In this document: piece after piece, positions 20,788 through 28,582 of the stretch | Layout: each line of letters begins with the position of its first letter | Position numbering within the stretch: the stretch's first letter is position 1 | Assembly: GCA_021205725.1 (NCBI GenBank) | Contig: JAJPWY010000033.1 | Location: forward strand, 17,278 to 81,277 | Origin: Clostridiales bacterium | Lineage (GTDB): Bacteria > Bacillota > Clostridia > Oscillospirales > Oscillospiraceae | Length of the DNA stretch: 64,000 nt | Reading direction: 5' to 3' | Position numbers and translations under genes: made by a program | Notes under the pieces: model-generated | Database searches by the model: none | Told to the model about the DNA's origin: nothing | Seen by the model: only the letters and a program-made list of their open reading frames with translations

Positions 20788-21951
20788 TCAGGCCAGCAGC
20801 TCATCCGCCAGCTGCTCCAGCTTGGGAAGATCGGCGTCCTTCAGGGTGGACTTGACGGTGACGACGGTGGGGCAGAGGGTGATGTTCTTCATCTTGTCCA
20901 CATAGCCCTTCATCACCCGGCCTGCGGAGGGAGCCCAGGAGCCGTTCTCCACCAGGGCGACCCTCCGGTTCTGATAGGCCTTGGCGGTGAGAGTGCACAG
21001 GAAATTCTCCATGGGCGGGAACACCCCGCCGTCATAGGAGGCGGCGGCCAGCACCAGACGGCTGTAGCGGAAGGCGTCCTCTACCGCCTCCGCCTTGTCG
21101 TCCCGGCTCAGGTCGAACAGGCTCACCTTTTTGGCCCCCTTAGCGGTGAGAATCTCCGCCAACCGTTTGGCTACCCGGGCGGTGTTGCCGTGGATGGAGG
21201 CATAGGCAATGGTGACCCCCTCGTCCTCCGGCTGATAGCTGGACCAGATCTGATACTTCTCCAGGTAGTGGCCCAGATTTTCGGTGAGAATGGGGCCGTG
21301 GAGGGGGTAGATGGTCTGAATGTCCAGCTTGGCGGCCTTTTTCAGCAGGGTCTGGACGGGTGCGCCGTACTTGCCCACAATATTGAAGTAGTACCGCCGG
21401 GCCTCACAGTCCCAGTCCTCCTCCGTGTCCAGGGTGCCGAACTTGCCAAAGGCGTCGGCGGAGAACAGGGCCTTTTCGCTGGACTCATAGCTGACCATGA
21501 CCTCCGGCCAATGTACCATGGGGGCCATGACGAAGGTGAGGACGTGGCTGCCCAGGGAGAGGGTATCCCCCTCCTTGACGGGGATGACCCGGCCGGAGAG
21601 GTCGAGGGTGAAGAACTGGGGCAGCATGCTCACAGCCTTGGCGGAGGCGACGATGCGCAGGTCGGGATAGCGCTCACAGAGCCGCTGGATGTTGGCGGCG
21701 TGATCCGGCTCCAGATGATGCACCACCAGATAGTCCGGGGTGCGGCCCTCCAGGGCGGCGTCCAGATTGGCCAGCCATTGCTCCGTCACCCGGCGGTCGG
21801 CGGTGTCCATAATGGCGATCTTGTCGTCCAGAATGACGTAGGAATTGTAGCTGATGCCGTTGGGAACAAGGTATTGGCTCTCAAACAGATCGATGGTCTT
21901 GTCGTCGCAGCCGATGTAACGGACAGCGGGGGAGACACTGGGAACAGACAT
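20788..21951 (-). CDS. fprA: Flavodiiron protein (A-type flavoprotein, O2/NO reductase)
   Basis: Flavodiiron proteins reduce O2 to water (or NO to N2O) in the cytoplasm of anaerobes. The 387 residues contain an N-terminal beta-lactamase-like diiron domain with ligands H79, E81, D83 and H84 (HLEPDH). Further ligands lie in MVHWPEVM, FSADAFG and IYPLHGP. A C-terminal flavodoxin domain (about 245-385) has the FMN loop YASIHGNTARV. The length fits class A enzymes without extra rubredoxin modules. Rubrerythrin is encoded 3 kb away, and the pair forms an oxygen-defence theme interrupted by a repeat-bounded block. Confidence 0.94.
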   Translation of the reverse strand: MSVPSVSPAVRYIGCDDKTIDLFESQYLVPNGISYNSYVILDDKIAIMDTADRRVTEQWLANLDAALEGRTPDYLVVHHLEPDHAANIQRLCERYPDLRIVASAKAVSMLPQFFTLDLSGRVIPVKEGDTLSLGSHVLTFVMAPMVHWPEVMVSYESSEKALFSADAFGKFGTLDTEEDWDCEARRYYFNIVGKYGAPVQTLLKKAAKLDIQTIYPLHGPILTENLGHYLEKYQIWSSYQPEDEGVTIAYASIHGNTARVAKRLAEILTAKGAKKVSLFDLSRDDKAEAVEDAFRYSRLVLAAASYDGGVFPPMENFLCTLTAKAYQNRRVALVENGSWAPSAGRVMKGYVDKMKNITLCPTVVTVKSTLKDADLPKLEQLADELLA

Positions 21952-22058
21952 GGCTCATACCTCCTGATGAAACGGTTTTTGATCGACAAAGTTATATCAT
22001 ATTGGGATGGGAAAGTAAACAGGGAAATGACGAGGGGACGCATGCCTTCAAGGAAAAA

Positions 22059-22263
22059 GCCCCTTGGCTCCCTCCTTGAGGGAGCTGTCAGCGAAGCTGA
22101 CTGAGGGAGAGCGGTAGGGGCTACCAAACTGCTAAAAACTCCCGGCGAATTCGTACTGACTCCTGACGAATTCGCCGAAGGTGCCTATCTTGTCGAGGGT
22201 GCGTGCCGCTCTCCCTCCGTCACGGCTTCGCCGTGCCACCTCCCTCAAGGAGGGAGGCAAGGG
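22059..22263. repeat. MITE-like palindromic repeat element, copy A
   Basis: About 205 bp. Two arms built on CTTGGCTCCCTC/GAGGGAGGCAAGG flank a 99-bp centre (22111-22209). The centre has a perfect 12-bp inverted repeat CGGCGAATTCGT (22143-22154) and ACGAATTCGCCG (22166-22177) around 11 bases. It shares its centre, in the same orientation, with copy B at 24513-24717, while the two different arms are exchanged. It encodes no transposase, so it could only be mobilised in trans. Confidence 0.8.
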
Positions 22264-22270
22264 TCTGCGC

Positions 22271-22308
22271 ACCCCTCTCGGCTCCCTCAGAGAGAGAGCC
22301 AAGGGGCC
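22271..22308. repeat. Extra arm-like palindrome next to repeat copy A
   Basis: A further partial copy of the arm sequence: CTCGGCTCCCTC paired imperfectly with GAGAGAGCCAAGGGG. It touches the 3' end of the pdxT-like gene and may act as its terminator. Confidence 0.5.
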
Positions 22309-22312
22309 ACGC

Positions 22313-22897
22313 TCACTCCCCCCGCTCCCTCCGCTTGATGGACTGATCCACCATGATCTTGAAGTAGTGGTGGACGGAGGGGTCGGTGGTCAGCTCCGGG
22401 TGGAAGGAGGTGACCAGCTGGTTCTCGTACCGGGCGGCGGTGACCTCTCCCCGGGTCAGGGAGAGAATTTCCACCTCGTCGTCCATCTCCGTGACCACCG
22501 GGGCGTTGAGGAACCGCATGGGGATGCTCCGGATGGCGGCAAAGGCCCCGTTCACCTGGAAGGAGGGGAGCTGACGGCGGCGGACGGTGATGGGCATGGT
22601 GCCCAGATAGTAGGGGGCCTTGCTGTTTTCCACCTGCCGGGCCAGGAGGATCATGCCGGAGCAGGTGCCCAGCACCGGCATCCCCTGACTGATGCGTTCC
22701 CGGATGGGCTCCATCAGCCCCCGCTGCCGGAGGAGCTTGCTCTGCTTGTCGCAGTCGCCCCCGGGGAGGATGAGCCCGTCAAAGGGCCGCTCCAGATCTG
22801 CCTGCTCCCGGAGGGGGAAGGACTCCACGCCCATACGGGTCAGGAGATTCTGGTGCTCCAGGAAGGTGCCCTGGACGGCAGAGACGGCGATAATCAT
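22313..22897 (-). CDS. pdxT: PdxT-like class I glutamine amidotransferase
   Basis: PdxT releases ammonia from glutamine for PdxS in pyridoxal-phosphate synthesis. The 194 residues match PdxT length and motifs: the nucleophile elbow LGTCSGMILLA with the catalytic Cys, SFHPELT with the catalytic His and Glu, and an early IAVSAVQGTFLEH. The usual glycine loop PGGES(T/S) is changed to LPGGDCDKQSKLL. No pdxS gene lies beside it, so PdxS must be elsewhere or this is a divergent paralogue with another partner. It is followed by repeat copy A and sits 6 nt after the ygjP-like gene. Confidence 0.8.
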   Translation of the reverse strand: MIIAVSAVQGTFLEHQNLLTRMGVESFPLREQADLERPFDGLILPGGDCDKQSKLLRQRGLMEPIRERISQGMPVLGTCSGMILLARQVENSKAPYYLGTMPITVRRRQLPSFQVNGAFAAIRSIPMRFLNAPVVTEMDDEVEILSLTRGEVTAARYENQLVTSFHPELTTDPSVHHYFKIMVDQSIKRRERGE

Positions 22898-22903
22898 GGT
22901 TGC

Positions 22904-23446
22904 TCACTCCTTTGGGGAAACTGGTGGGAAGTCCGGCGGCTGTTTCAGCAGCTTCCGCCGCTCCAGATGGTCAGGGAGGACGGAGGCCACGAACCCGTGA
23001 AAGGCGGGACTGTGGTTCTTGTAGCGGATGTGGGCCAGCTCGTGGACGACCACGTAGTCGATGGCGGCCTCCGGGTAGGCCATCAGCCGCCAGGAGAAGC
23101 AGAGCCGGTTCTTCGGGGAGCAGGAGCCAAACCGGGTCTTTGCCCCGGTGACAGTGATGCCGGTGGGGGAGACCCCCATGATGCCGGCGTAGTGGGCCAC
23201 CTTTCCCGGGAGGATGTCCTTCGCCCGTTGAATCAGGGCCTCGGCCTGCTCCCGGGTGGGCTCCGGACGCTGGCGGGCCTGCATCTGGGGCATATGCCGC
23301 TCCAGCCAGTCCTGGTGGCGGAGGACGAAGTCCCGGATGTCCGCCTCGGGCATCCTCAGGGGCGCACGGACGAGGACGGAGCAGTCCGGGCGGATCTCCA
23401 GCGAGACGGTTTTCCGCCGGGAACGGACGATCTGGTAGGGATACAT
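22904..23446 (-). CDS. YgjP-like (DUF45) zinc metallopeptidase family protein
   Basis: The 180 residues contain the metal motif VVHELAHIRYKNHSPAF, an HExxH zinc site with a further His as third ligand, and an upstream TRFGSCSPKNRLCFSW stretch typical of the YgjP/DUF45 family related to SprT/WSS1 proteases. The substrate is unknown. It starts with ATGTATCC after an AGGACTTGCC site and precedes the pdxT-like gene by 6 nt, so the two are probably co-transcribed. Confidence 0.85.
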   Translation of the reverse strand: MYPYQIVRSRRKTVSLEIRPDCSVLVRAPLRMPEADIRDFVLRHQDWLERHMPQMQARQRPEPTREQAEALIQRAKDILPGKVAHYAGIMGVSPTGITVTGAKTRFGSCSPKNRLCFSWRLMAYPEAAIDYVVVHELAHIRYKNHSPAFHGFVASVLPDHLERRKLLKQPPDFPPVSPKE

Positions 23447-23534
23447 GGCAAGTCCTCCTCTTTCCCCCCTATTATGATTTCATTCGGGGGAAATTGCAAG
23501 GGGATTTTGTACAGCCCGGGCCGTTCCCGCCGTG

Positions 23535-24284
23535 TCAGATCCTCCAGGTGGAGGGGTCAGTGACCTCCCACTCGTCCCGCTGACTGGAGGGCTGCTCCGG
23601 CGGCTTCACCCGTTCCCGTCTGGCCCAGCTGCGGAGAGCGGCCCTCCAGTCCCGCATCCGGGTGTTGCCCAGCATCCAGCCCCGGGCCTGGTAGTAGTCC
23701 ACGAACCCCTCCGGGTCGATGGCGTAGCCCTGCTCCCGGCAGTACGCCCTCACCTCCTCCACCGTGGGGGGCGAGGCGGGCTTTGCCCGCTCTCTCTTGG
23801 TATTTTTTAGTTCTTTGTTATTTCTTAGTGTGTCAATTTCGCCTGTACAGGTCTTTTCCTGCACTGGTTTTTCGCCTGTGTGGTGGTTTTCCTGTGCTGG
23901 AGATTTACCGGTGCAGGTATTTTCCTGCGCTGGAGATTTACCAGTGCGGGTCTTTTCCTGTGCAGGAGTAACGCCATTGCAAGCGTTCTCCTGTGCAGGT
24001 GCTTCGCAGACGGTGTACAGGTAAACGCCGAAGGTGCCGTTTTCTCTGCGCTCCCGCTCCCGGGTCACGTAGCCGTACTGAGTCAGCTCCTTTAGCACCC
24101 GGGTCACGCTCCCGGCAGCCATCCCGGTCATCTGAGACAGTCCCCGGACGCTGAACCGCCAGCCGTCGGCCATGCTCAGCATCATAATCAGCAGAAATCT
24201 GGCTTTCAGGCTCAGCCGCCCGTCCCGGATCACCCGGTTGTCGATGACGGTGTAGCCGGTCTTGTGCTCTGCCCGTTCTATCAT
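23535..24284 (-). CDS. Winged-helix protein with 11-residue repeats (replication-initiator/DnaD-like)
   Basis: The 249 residues begin with a winged-helix domain (about 20-80: LSLKARFLLIMMLSMADGW, then GMAAGSVTRVLKELTQYGYVTRER), as in helix-turn-helix proteins from mobile elements and DnaD-like replication proteins. A run of five 11-residue repeats with the pattern P-A/V-Q-E-x4-G follows (about 95-150). The C-terminal domain (about 175-230, VEEVRAYCREQGYAIDPEGFVDYYQARGWMLG) is common in phage and plasmid replication proteins. The ATG at 24284 has GAGGG upstream. Function is inferred to be DNA binding; whether it is a relic of a mobile element is unknown. Confidence 0.7.
   Translation of the reverse strand: MIERAEHKTGYTVIDNRVIRDGRLSLKARFLLIMMLSMADGWRFSVRGLSQMTGMAAGSVTRVLKELTQYGYVTRERERRENGTFGVYLYTVCEAPAQENACNGVTPAQEKTRTGKSPAQENTCTGKSPAQENHHTGEKPVQEKTCTGEIDTLRNNKELKNTKRERAKPASPPTVEEVRAYCREQGYAIDPEGFVDYYQARGWMLGNTRMRDWRAALRSWARRERVKPPEQPSSQRDEWEVTDPSTWRI
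23835..24000 (-). repeat. Five in-frame 33-bp tandem repeats inside the winged-helix gene
   Basis: Five 33-bp units encode degenerate 11-residue repeats with a PAQEN/TGK pattern. Units are adjacent and keep frame, so the repeat number could change by slippage without breaking the protein. Confidence 0.85.
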
Positions 24285-24465
24285 AGTCCCTCGTCCCTTC
24301 CGTTGCGGCGTAAGCCGTCTATGAGATGCCTCTATTATACCGTATCCAGGGAGAATGGACAATGCAACGGGAGAGGAATGGGAACTTTTCTGGGCGGTTT
24401 TGTGCTGTTTGATGCGTTGTTGCGGAAAATGGGGAATGGATGGGGGAGTGTGAGGGTTTGCAAAA

Positions 24466-24501
24466 ACCCCCTTGGCTCCCTCAAGGAGGGAGCCAAGAGG
24501 G
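24466..24501. repeat. Arm palindrome preceding repeat copy B
   Basis: CTTGGCTCCCT and AGGGAGCCAAG form an 11-bp inverted repeat around a five-base centre. It matches the arm modules of the neighbouring element. Confidence 0.7.
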
Positions 24502-24512
24502 GAACGCAAAGA

Positions 24513-24717
24513 CCCCTTGCCTCCCTCTTTGAGGGAGGTGGCACGGCGAAGCCGTGACGAAGGGAGAGCGGCAGGCACTACCGACACGCAAACAGCTCCC
24601 GGCGAATTCGTACTGACTCCCAACGAATTCGCCGATGGTGCCTATCTGGTCGTGAGTGCGTACCGCACTCCCTCAGTCGCCTAACGGCGACAGCTCCCTC
24701 AAGGAGGGAGCCAAGAG
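24513..24717. repeat. MITE-like palindromic repeat element, copy B
   Basis: About 205 bp with the same 99-bp centre as copy A (24568-24666), including the CGGCGAATTCGT inverted repeat at 24600-24611 and 24623-24634. Its left arm (GTGGCACGGCGAAGCCGTGAC hairpin type) is the reverse complement of copy A's right arm, and its right arm matches the reverse complement of copy A's left arm. It lies in the 5' region of the winged-helix gene. Confidence 0.8.
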
Positions 24718-24776
24718 ACAAGGAGGGAGCCAAGAGACAAGGAGGGAGCCAAGAGGCTAGGAGGGAGCCAAGAGGG
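24701..24776. repeat. Four tandem 19-bp repeats at the edge of repeat copy B
   Basis: Four adjacent 19-bp units with the consensus AAGGAGGGAGCCAAGAGAC (starts 24701, 24720, 24739, 24758). They are an amplification of the terminal arm of copy B. Confidence 0.9.
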
Positions 24777-24803
24777 GTGCGCACCCCCAAAACAGCAAGC
24801 ACA

Positions 24804-24832
24804 TTGACAAAAAACAAAAACAGTGGTACTCT
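24804..24832 (+). promoter_or_regulatory. Promoter of rubrerythrin
   Basis: A perfect TTGACA (24804-24809) is followed after 17 bp by TACTCT (24827-24832). It lies about 64 bp before the rubrerythrin ATG and is the only promoter-like sequence between the repeats and the gene. Confidence 0.6.
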
Positions 24833-24895
24833 ATAAGCGGTAGCAGATGCGACGCAACGGAACCCATTTTATCATCTGCCAGGGAGGTCACTGTT

Positions 24896-25429
24896 ATGGA
24901 ATTGAAGGGCAGCAGAACGGAACAGAACCTGAAAACCGCCTTTGCCGGCGAGAGCGAGGCACGGAACAAGTACACCTATTTCGCATCCGTGGCGAAGAAA
25001 GAGGGCTATGAGCAGCTGGCGGCCATCTTCCAGAAGACGGCGGACAACGAGAAGGAACACGCCAAGATGTGGTTCAAGGAGCTGGGCGGCATCGGCAACA
25101 CAGCGGAGAACCTGAAAAGCGCCGCTGAGGGCGAGAACTACGAGTGGACGACCATGTACGCCGAGTTTGCCCAGGTAGCGGAGGAGGAGGGCTTCAAGCA
25201 GCTGGCCGCCAAGTTCCGCATGGTGGCTGCCATCGAGAAGACCCATGAGGAGCGTTATCTGGCTCTGCTCCACAATGTGGAGATGCAGCAGGTGTTTGAA
25301 AAGGGCGAGCTGACCATGTGGGAGTGCCGCAACTGCGGCCATCTGGTGGTGGGCAAAAAGGCCCCCCAGGTCTGCCCGGTCTGCGGACATCCCCAGAGCT
25401 ATTTTGAAGTCCGGGCGGAGAACTACTAA
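24896..25429 (+). CDS. rbr: Rubrerythrin
   Basis: Rubrerythrin reduces hydrogen peroxide in anaerobes using a diiron site and a rubredoxin centre. The 177 residues comprise a four-helix ferritin-like domain with the ligand motifs [21 protein letters not shown] and EKTHEERY, then a C-terminal rubredoxin with CRNCGH and [12 protein letters not shown] (about 143-172). The start has GGGAGG nine bases upstream. It is followed 23 nt later by a Dabb protein gene and then a terminator, so the two form a small operon. Confidence 0.96.
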   Translation: MELKGSRTEQNLKTAFAGESEARNKYTYFASVAKKEGYEQLAAIFQKTADNEKEHAKMWFKELGGIGNTAENLKSAAEGENYEWTTMYAEFAQVAEEEGFKQLAAKFRMVAAIEKTHEERYLALLHNVEMQQVFEKGELTMWECRNCGHLVVGKKAPQVCPVCGHPQSYFEVRAENY

Positions 25430-25452
25430 GGAGCAAAGGAGACTGCATCGTC

Positions 25453-25743
25453 ATGATGAAGCACGTCGTCTGCTTTAAGCTGGCAGACAACCGCCCGGAG
25501 AATGTGGAGCGGGCAAAGGAGCTGATCCTCTCCATGGAGGGCAAGGTGCCCACCATCCGGGGCATCTCGGTAGGGGTGGACTTTCTCCACTCTCCCCGCT
25601 CCTATGACATCATCCTGGAGGTCTTGCTGGACGGCCCGGAGGTGCTGGACGAGTACCAGAACGACCCCTACCACGCCGGAGTGGTGAAAAAGTGCATGGG
25701 CGAGGTGTCCTGCGCCAGCGTAGCAGTGGACGTTTTGCTCTGA
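25453..25743 (+). CDS. Dabb (stress-responsive A/B barrel) family protein
   Basis: A 96-residue single-domain protein with the Dabb pattern: MMKHVVCFKLADN at the start, IRGISVGVDFL in the middle and YQNDPYHAGVVK near the end. Dabb proteins are dimeric ferredoxin-like folds with heat-stable or stress links; their ligands are mostly unknown. Co-transcription with rubrerythrin hints at a role in oxidative stress, by context only. Confidence 0.85.
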   Translation: MMKHVVCFKLADNRPENVERAKELILSMEGKVPTIRGISVGVDFLHSPRSYDIILEVLLDGPEVLDEYQNDPYHAGVVKKCMGEVSCASVAVDVLL

Positions 25744-25764
25744 GACAGCGATATCCGAAGAAAG

Positions 25765-25801
25765 GCTCCCCTGAACCGTTTGCCGGTTCGGGGGAGCTTT
25801 T
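25765..25801 (+). terminator. Terminator of the rubrerythrin-Dabb operon
   Basis: A 14-bp stem (GCTCCCCTGAACCG at 25765-25778 with its near-complement at 25784-25797, one G-U pair) with a 5-nt loop and a T tract. Confidence 0.92.
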
Positions 25802-25821
25802 GGTGTGCGGCAACGAACCAC

Positions 25822-25848
25822 TTGACACGAATATAGAAACGTGATAAT
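25822..25848 (+). promoter_or_regulatory. Upstream promoter candidate for the acyl-CoA ligase-like gene
   Basis: TTGACA (25822-25827) followed after 15 bp by GATAAT (25843-25848). The spacing is short, so activity is uncertain. A stronger promoter follows about 85 bp downstream. Confidence 0.4.
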
Positions 25849-25906
25849 ATAATTTTAAAAACTAGATATCGGGGAGAACAAAAAGACAAAACCCGACACG
25901 GCCCCC

Positions 25907-25934
25907 TTGACAGCGGAGAAAGTTGGAGTATAAT
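25907..25934 (+). promoter_or_regulatory. Near-consensus promoter for the acyl-CoA ligase-like gene
   Basis: Perfect TTGACA (25907-25912) and perfect TATAAT (25929-25934) with 16-bp spacing. Expected to be strong and constitutive unless repressed. Confidence 0.8.
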
Positions 25935-26016
25935 AACGCTTGTCGCTGAGAATAAGGGATGGAGACGTACCGTTTGTGGGTAAAATAGGTACAAATAGAG
26001 TAAGAAGGGATCAACC

Positions 26017-27669
26017 ATGTCTGCACAGCGAACCTACAATGACGAGATGTTTGAGCACGAATATACCTGGCTCAACGGCTTTCTGCGCAATGTACGGCGC
26101 TATGGCGGCAAGGAGGCCATGATCGACCCCCTGACCCGGCGCACCTGGACGTATGACGAGCTGAACCGGGAGGCCAACCGCTTCGCCCACGCCCTGGCGT
26201 CGGACGGGGTGGGGAAGAACGACGTGGTCATGTGCGTGCTGCTCAACTCCCCGGAGTTTGGGGTGAGCTATGTGGCGCCCCGGAAGGTGGGGGCCATACT
26301 CAACCCGGTGAACTACAACCTGTCCCCGGGGGAGATCGCCCTGCTGCTGGAGCACAATCAGCCCAAGGCGGTGATCTACTCCGCCGAGGTGCGCCGGACG
26401 GTGGAAAAGGCGGAGGAGCTGTCCTCCTGGAAGCCTGCCCGGTTCATTATGGCGGACAATTTGAAGGACGAGACGCCGCCTCCCGGCCATGTGGACTACC
26501 GGGACTATCTGGACGGGCAGCCGGAGACCGACCCGGTGATGGCGGTGCGGCCCCACATCTATGACGAGGTGTTGCGGCTGTGTACCTCCGGCACCACGGC
26601 CCTGCCCAAGTGCGTGCCGGTGAACGACATCAACGAGGTGCTCTCCGCCCACGACATCATTATGCACTATCCCCTGAACGCCTACGACGTCTGCCTGAAC
26701 ATGACCCCCTGGTTCCACCGGGGCGGCTGTCATGTGGGAGGGCCCTGCCCGGCCTTTTACGTGGGGGCCACGGTGCTGACCATGCGGGTGTTCATGCCCA
26801 AGCAGAGCCTCCAGTGGGCCGAGCGGTATCATGTCACCTTCCTGATGGGTGCGCCCTCCTCCCTGGAGATGCTGGCCCGCATCCAGGAGAAAAGCCCGGT
26901 AGACCTGAGCCACGTGAAGGGCCTGGTCACCATGGGAGCGCCCCTGGAAAAGGACGCCTGTATGGAATACTTGAAGATCCTGACCCCCAACATCTTCAAC
27001 GGCTACGGCACCACCGAGACCCTGTGGAACACCTTCCTCCGGCCCTACGACCTGCCTGACCATGCGGGGACGGCGGGACGGAGCTGCATCGACGACGAGG
27101 TGCGGGTGGTGCGCCTGGTGGAGAACGGCCGGGCGGAGCCGGAGGACACGGTGCCCCAGGACGGGGAGACGGTGGGGGAGATCATCCTCTGGTCACCGGC
27201 CAAGAGCACCTACAGCTATTACAACAACCCGGAGATGGAGCGGGAGAAGTTCTACCGGGGCTGGATGTACACCGGCGACCTGGGCACCTGGGACAAGGAC
27301 AGCTTTGTCACCGTCAGCGGCCGGAAGGACGACATGATTATCTCCTCCGGGGAGAATATCTACCCCTCCCAGGTGGAGGAGGTGTTCAGCGGCTGCCCCG
27401 GGGTGGAGGACACGGTGGTCACGGCAGTCCCCGACCCCGTCCGTGGTCAGGCGGTGGTGGCCTATGTCAAGGCCTCCGACCCGGAGCTCACCGTCCGGGA
27501 TCTGATGGAGTTTGCCGCAGAGAACGATATGCTCTCCGCCTACAAAAAGCCCCGGTACTACCGCATTGTGGACAAGCTGCCCTATACCGCCACGGGAAAG
27601 AAGCAGCACAACCTCATGAAGGCCCAGGCAGAGAGAGATCAGCGAGAGGGAAAGCTGAAGCGAAGCTGA
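26017..27669 (+). CDS. AMP-binding enzyme (acyl-CoA synthetase-like)
   Basis: The 550 residues fit the adenylate-forming acid-CoA ligase family, which activates a carboxylic acid as acyl-AMP and then CoA thioester. Seen motifs are LCTSGTTALPKC (the family phosphate loop is usually TSGTTGxPKG, so the Gly and last position differ), NGYGTTETLW, YTGDLGTWD, the hinge SGRKDDMIISSGENIYPSQVEE and the C-terminal catalytic-lysine region PYTATGKKQ. Specificity cannot be read; length and C-terminal domain resemble medium/long-chain or aromatic acid ligases. It stands alone between two near-consensus promoters and a strong terminator, so it is probably a single well-expressed gene. Confidence 0.82.
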   Translation: MSAQRTYNDEMFEHEYTWLNGFLRNVRRYGGKEAMIDPLTRRTWTYDELNREANRFAHALASDGVGKNDVVMCVLLNSPEFGVSYVAPRKVGAILNPVNYNLSPGEIALLLEHNQPKAVIYSAEVRRTVEKAEELSSWKPARFIMADNLKDETPPPGHVDYRDYLDGQPETDPVMAVRPHIYDEVLRLCTSGTTALPKCVPVNDINEVLSAHDIIMHYPLNAYDVCLNMTPWFHRGGCHVGGPCPAFYVGATVLTMRVFMPKQSLQWAERYHVTFLMGAPSSLEMLARIQEKSPVDLSHVKGLVTMGAPLEKDACMEYLKILTPNIFNGYGTTETLWNTFLRPYDLPDHAGTAGRSCIDDEVRVVRLVENGRAEPEDTVPQDGETVGEIILWSPAKSTYSYYNNPEMEREKFYRGWMYTGDLGTWDKDSFVTVSGRKDDMIISSGENIYPSQVEEVFSGCPGVEDTVVTAVPDPVRGQAVVAYVKASDPELTVRDLMEFAAENDMLSAYKKPRYYRIVDKLPYTATGKKQHNLMKAQAERDQREGKLKRS

Positions 27670-27684
27670 GCGAGCAAAATAACC

Positions 27685-27737
27685 GACCCGGCAGACCGCC
27701 ATGGAAGCGCCATGGACAGCCTGCCGGGTCGTTTTTT
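27685..27737 (+). terminator. Terminator of the acyl-CoA ligase-like gene
   Basis: GACCCGGCAG (27685-27694) pairs with CTGCCGGGTC (27721-27730), with an inner CCATGG stem, followed by six T residues. Confidence 0.92.
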
Positions 27738-27760
27738 ACTTCTTTATCTTTTTTACTTCT

Positions 27761-28516
27761 TCACTTTAAAACGCCATACTGGCTGTCGTCCACCGGCTCC
27801 AGCCACTCGTTGGAGCAGTTTTCGCCGGGCACCTCCACCGCCAGATGGGAGAACCAGCTGTCCGGGGCGGCCCCGTGCCAGTGCTTGACCCCAACGGGGA
27901 TGTTGATGCAGTCGCCGGGAAGCATCTCCACCGCCTCTTTGCCCCACTCCTGATAGTAGCCACGACCGGCCACGCAGACGAGGATCTGTCCGCCGCCCTG
28001 GTCGGCGTGGTGGATGTGCCAGTTGTTGCGGCACCCCGGCTCAAAGGTCACGTTGAAGATGCCCACCTGGCTGGTGGATACCGGGGCGAGATAGCTCTGG
28101 CCGATGAAATACCGGGCAAAGGCGTCGTTGGGTGCGCCGATGGGGAACACCATCTGTGCAGCGTGAGCGGCCTTGGCGTCTGCGGGAGTCTCCTCCTCCG
28201 CCCAGACCTCCTTCGCCATATAGAACACCGCCCAGCCCTTGGGCCAGCCCACATAGAAGGCGACGTGGGTGATGATGGCCGCGATCTCCGCCTTTGTCAC
28301 TCCGGCTTTTTTGGCGTTCTCCAGGTGGTATTTCAGGGAGGAATCGGTGACGCCGGAGGACATCAGGGCCACCACCGTGATAATGCAGCGGGTCTTGTGG
28401 TCGATATCCCGGTTGTTCCAGTTCTCGCCAAAGAGCACGTCGTCGTTGAAGTGGGCGAACTCCGGCGCAAAGTCGCCCAGGGTGTTCCGCCCTGCGGTCT
28501 GTACGATCTGTTCCAT
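27761..28516 (-). CDS. Carboxymuconolactone decarboxylase (AhpD-like) - cupin fusion protein
   Basis: The 251 residues hold two domains. Residues about 10-115 are a CMD/AhpD-like all-helical domain (HKTRCIITVVALMSSG, then KAGVTKAEIAAIITHVAFYVGWP). Most AhpD peroxidoreductases have a CxxC pair; none is seen here, so a peroxidase role is doubtful. Residues about 145-240 are a cupin barrel with metal-type histidines (NNWHIHHADQGGGQIL, then GDCINIPVGVKHWHGAAP). Such fusions are common in Clostridia and Bacteroides but their reaction is mostly unknown. A good promoter lies upstream, and the gene is monocistronic. Confidence 0.85.
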   Translation of the reverse strand: MEQIVQTAGRNTLGDFAPEFAHFNDDVLFGENWNNRDIDHKTRCIITVVALMSSGVTDSSLKYHLENAKKAGVTKAEIAAIITHVAFYVGWPKGWAVFYMAKEVWAEEETPADAKAAHAAQMVFPIGAPNDAFARYFIGQSYLAPVSTSQVGIFNVTFEPGCRNNWHIHHADQGGGQILVCVAGRGYYQEWGKEAVEMLPGDCINIPVGVKHWHGAAPDSWFSHLAVEVPGENCSNEWLEPVDDSQYGVLK

Positions 28517-28582
28517 ACAAATTCCCTCCTGAGATTGGGAGCCTTACCGAAAGGGTAACGGCGTCTCCTTTGCTTTACCGAT

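Noticed and set aside
22021..22127. Short protein in the repeat region upstream of fprA
   Set aside because: The frame is only the translation of the repeat arms and gives low-complexity Arg/Pro/Ser sequence, seen again at copy B.
23835..24000. CRISPR-like array of 33-bp repeats
   Set aside because: Units are directly adjacent without spacers and stay in frame inside a coding gene. No cas genes are present.
24701..24776. CRISPR or integron-like short repeats
   Set aside because: Four back-to-back 19-bp copies with no spacers; they are copies of the terminal arm of the neighbouring repeat element.
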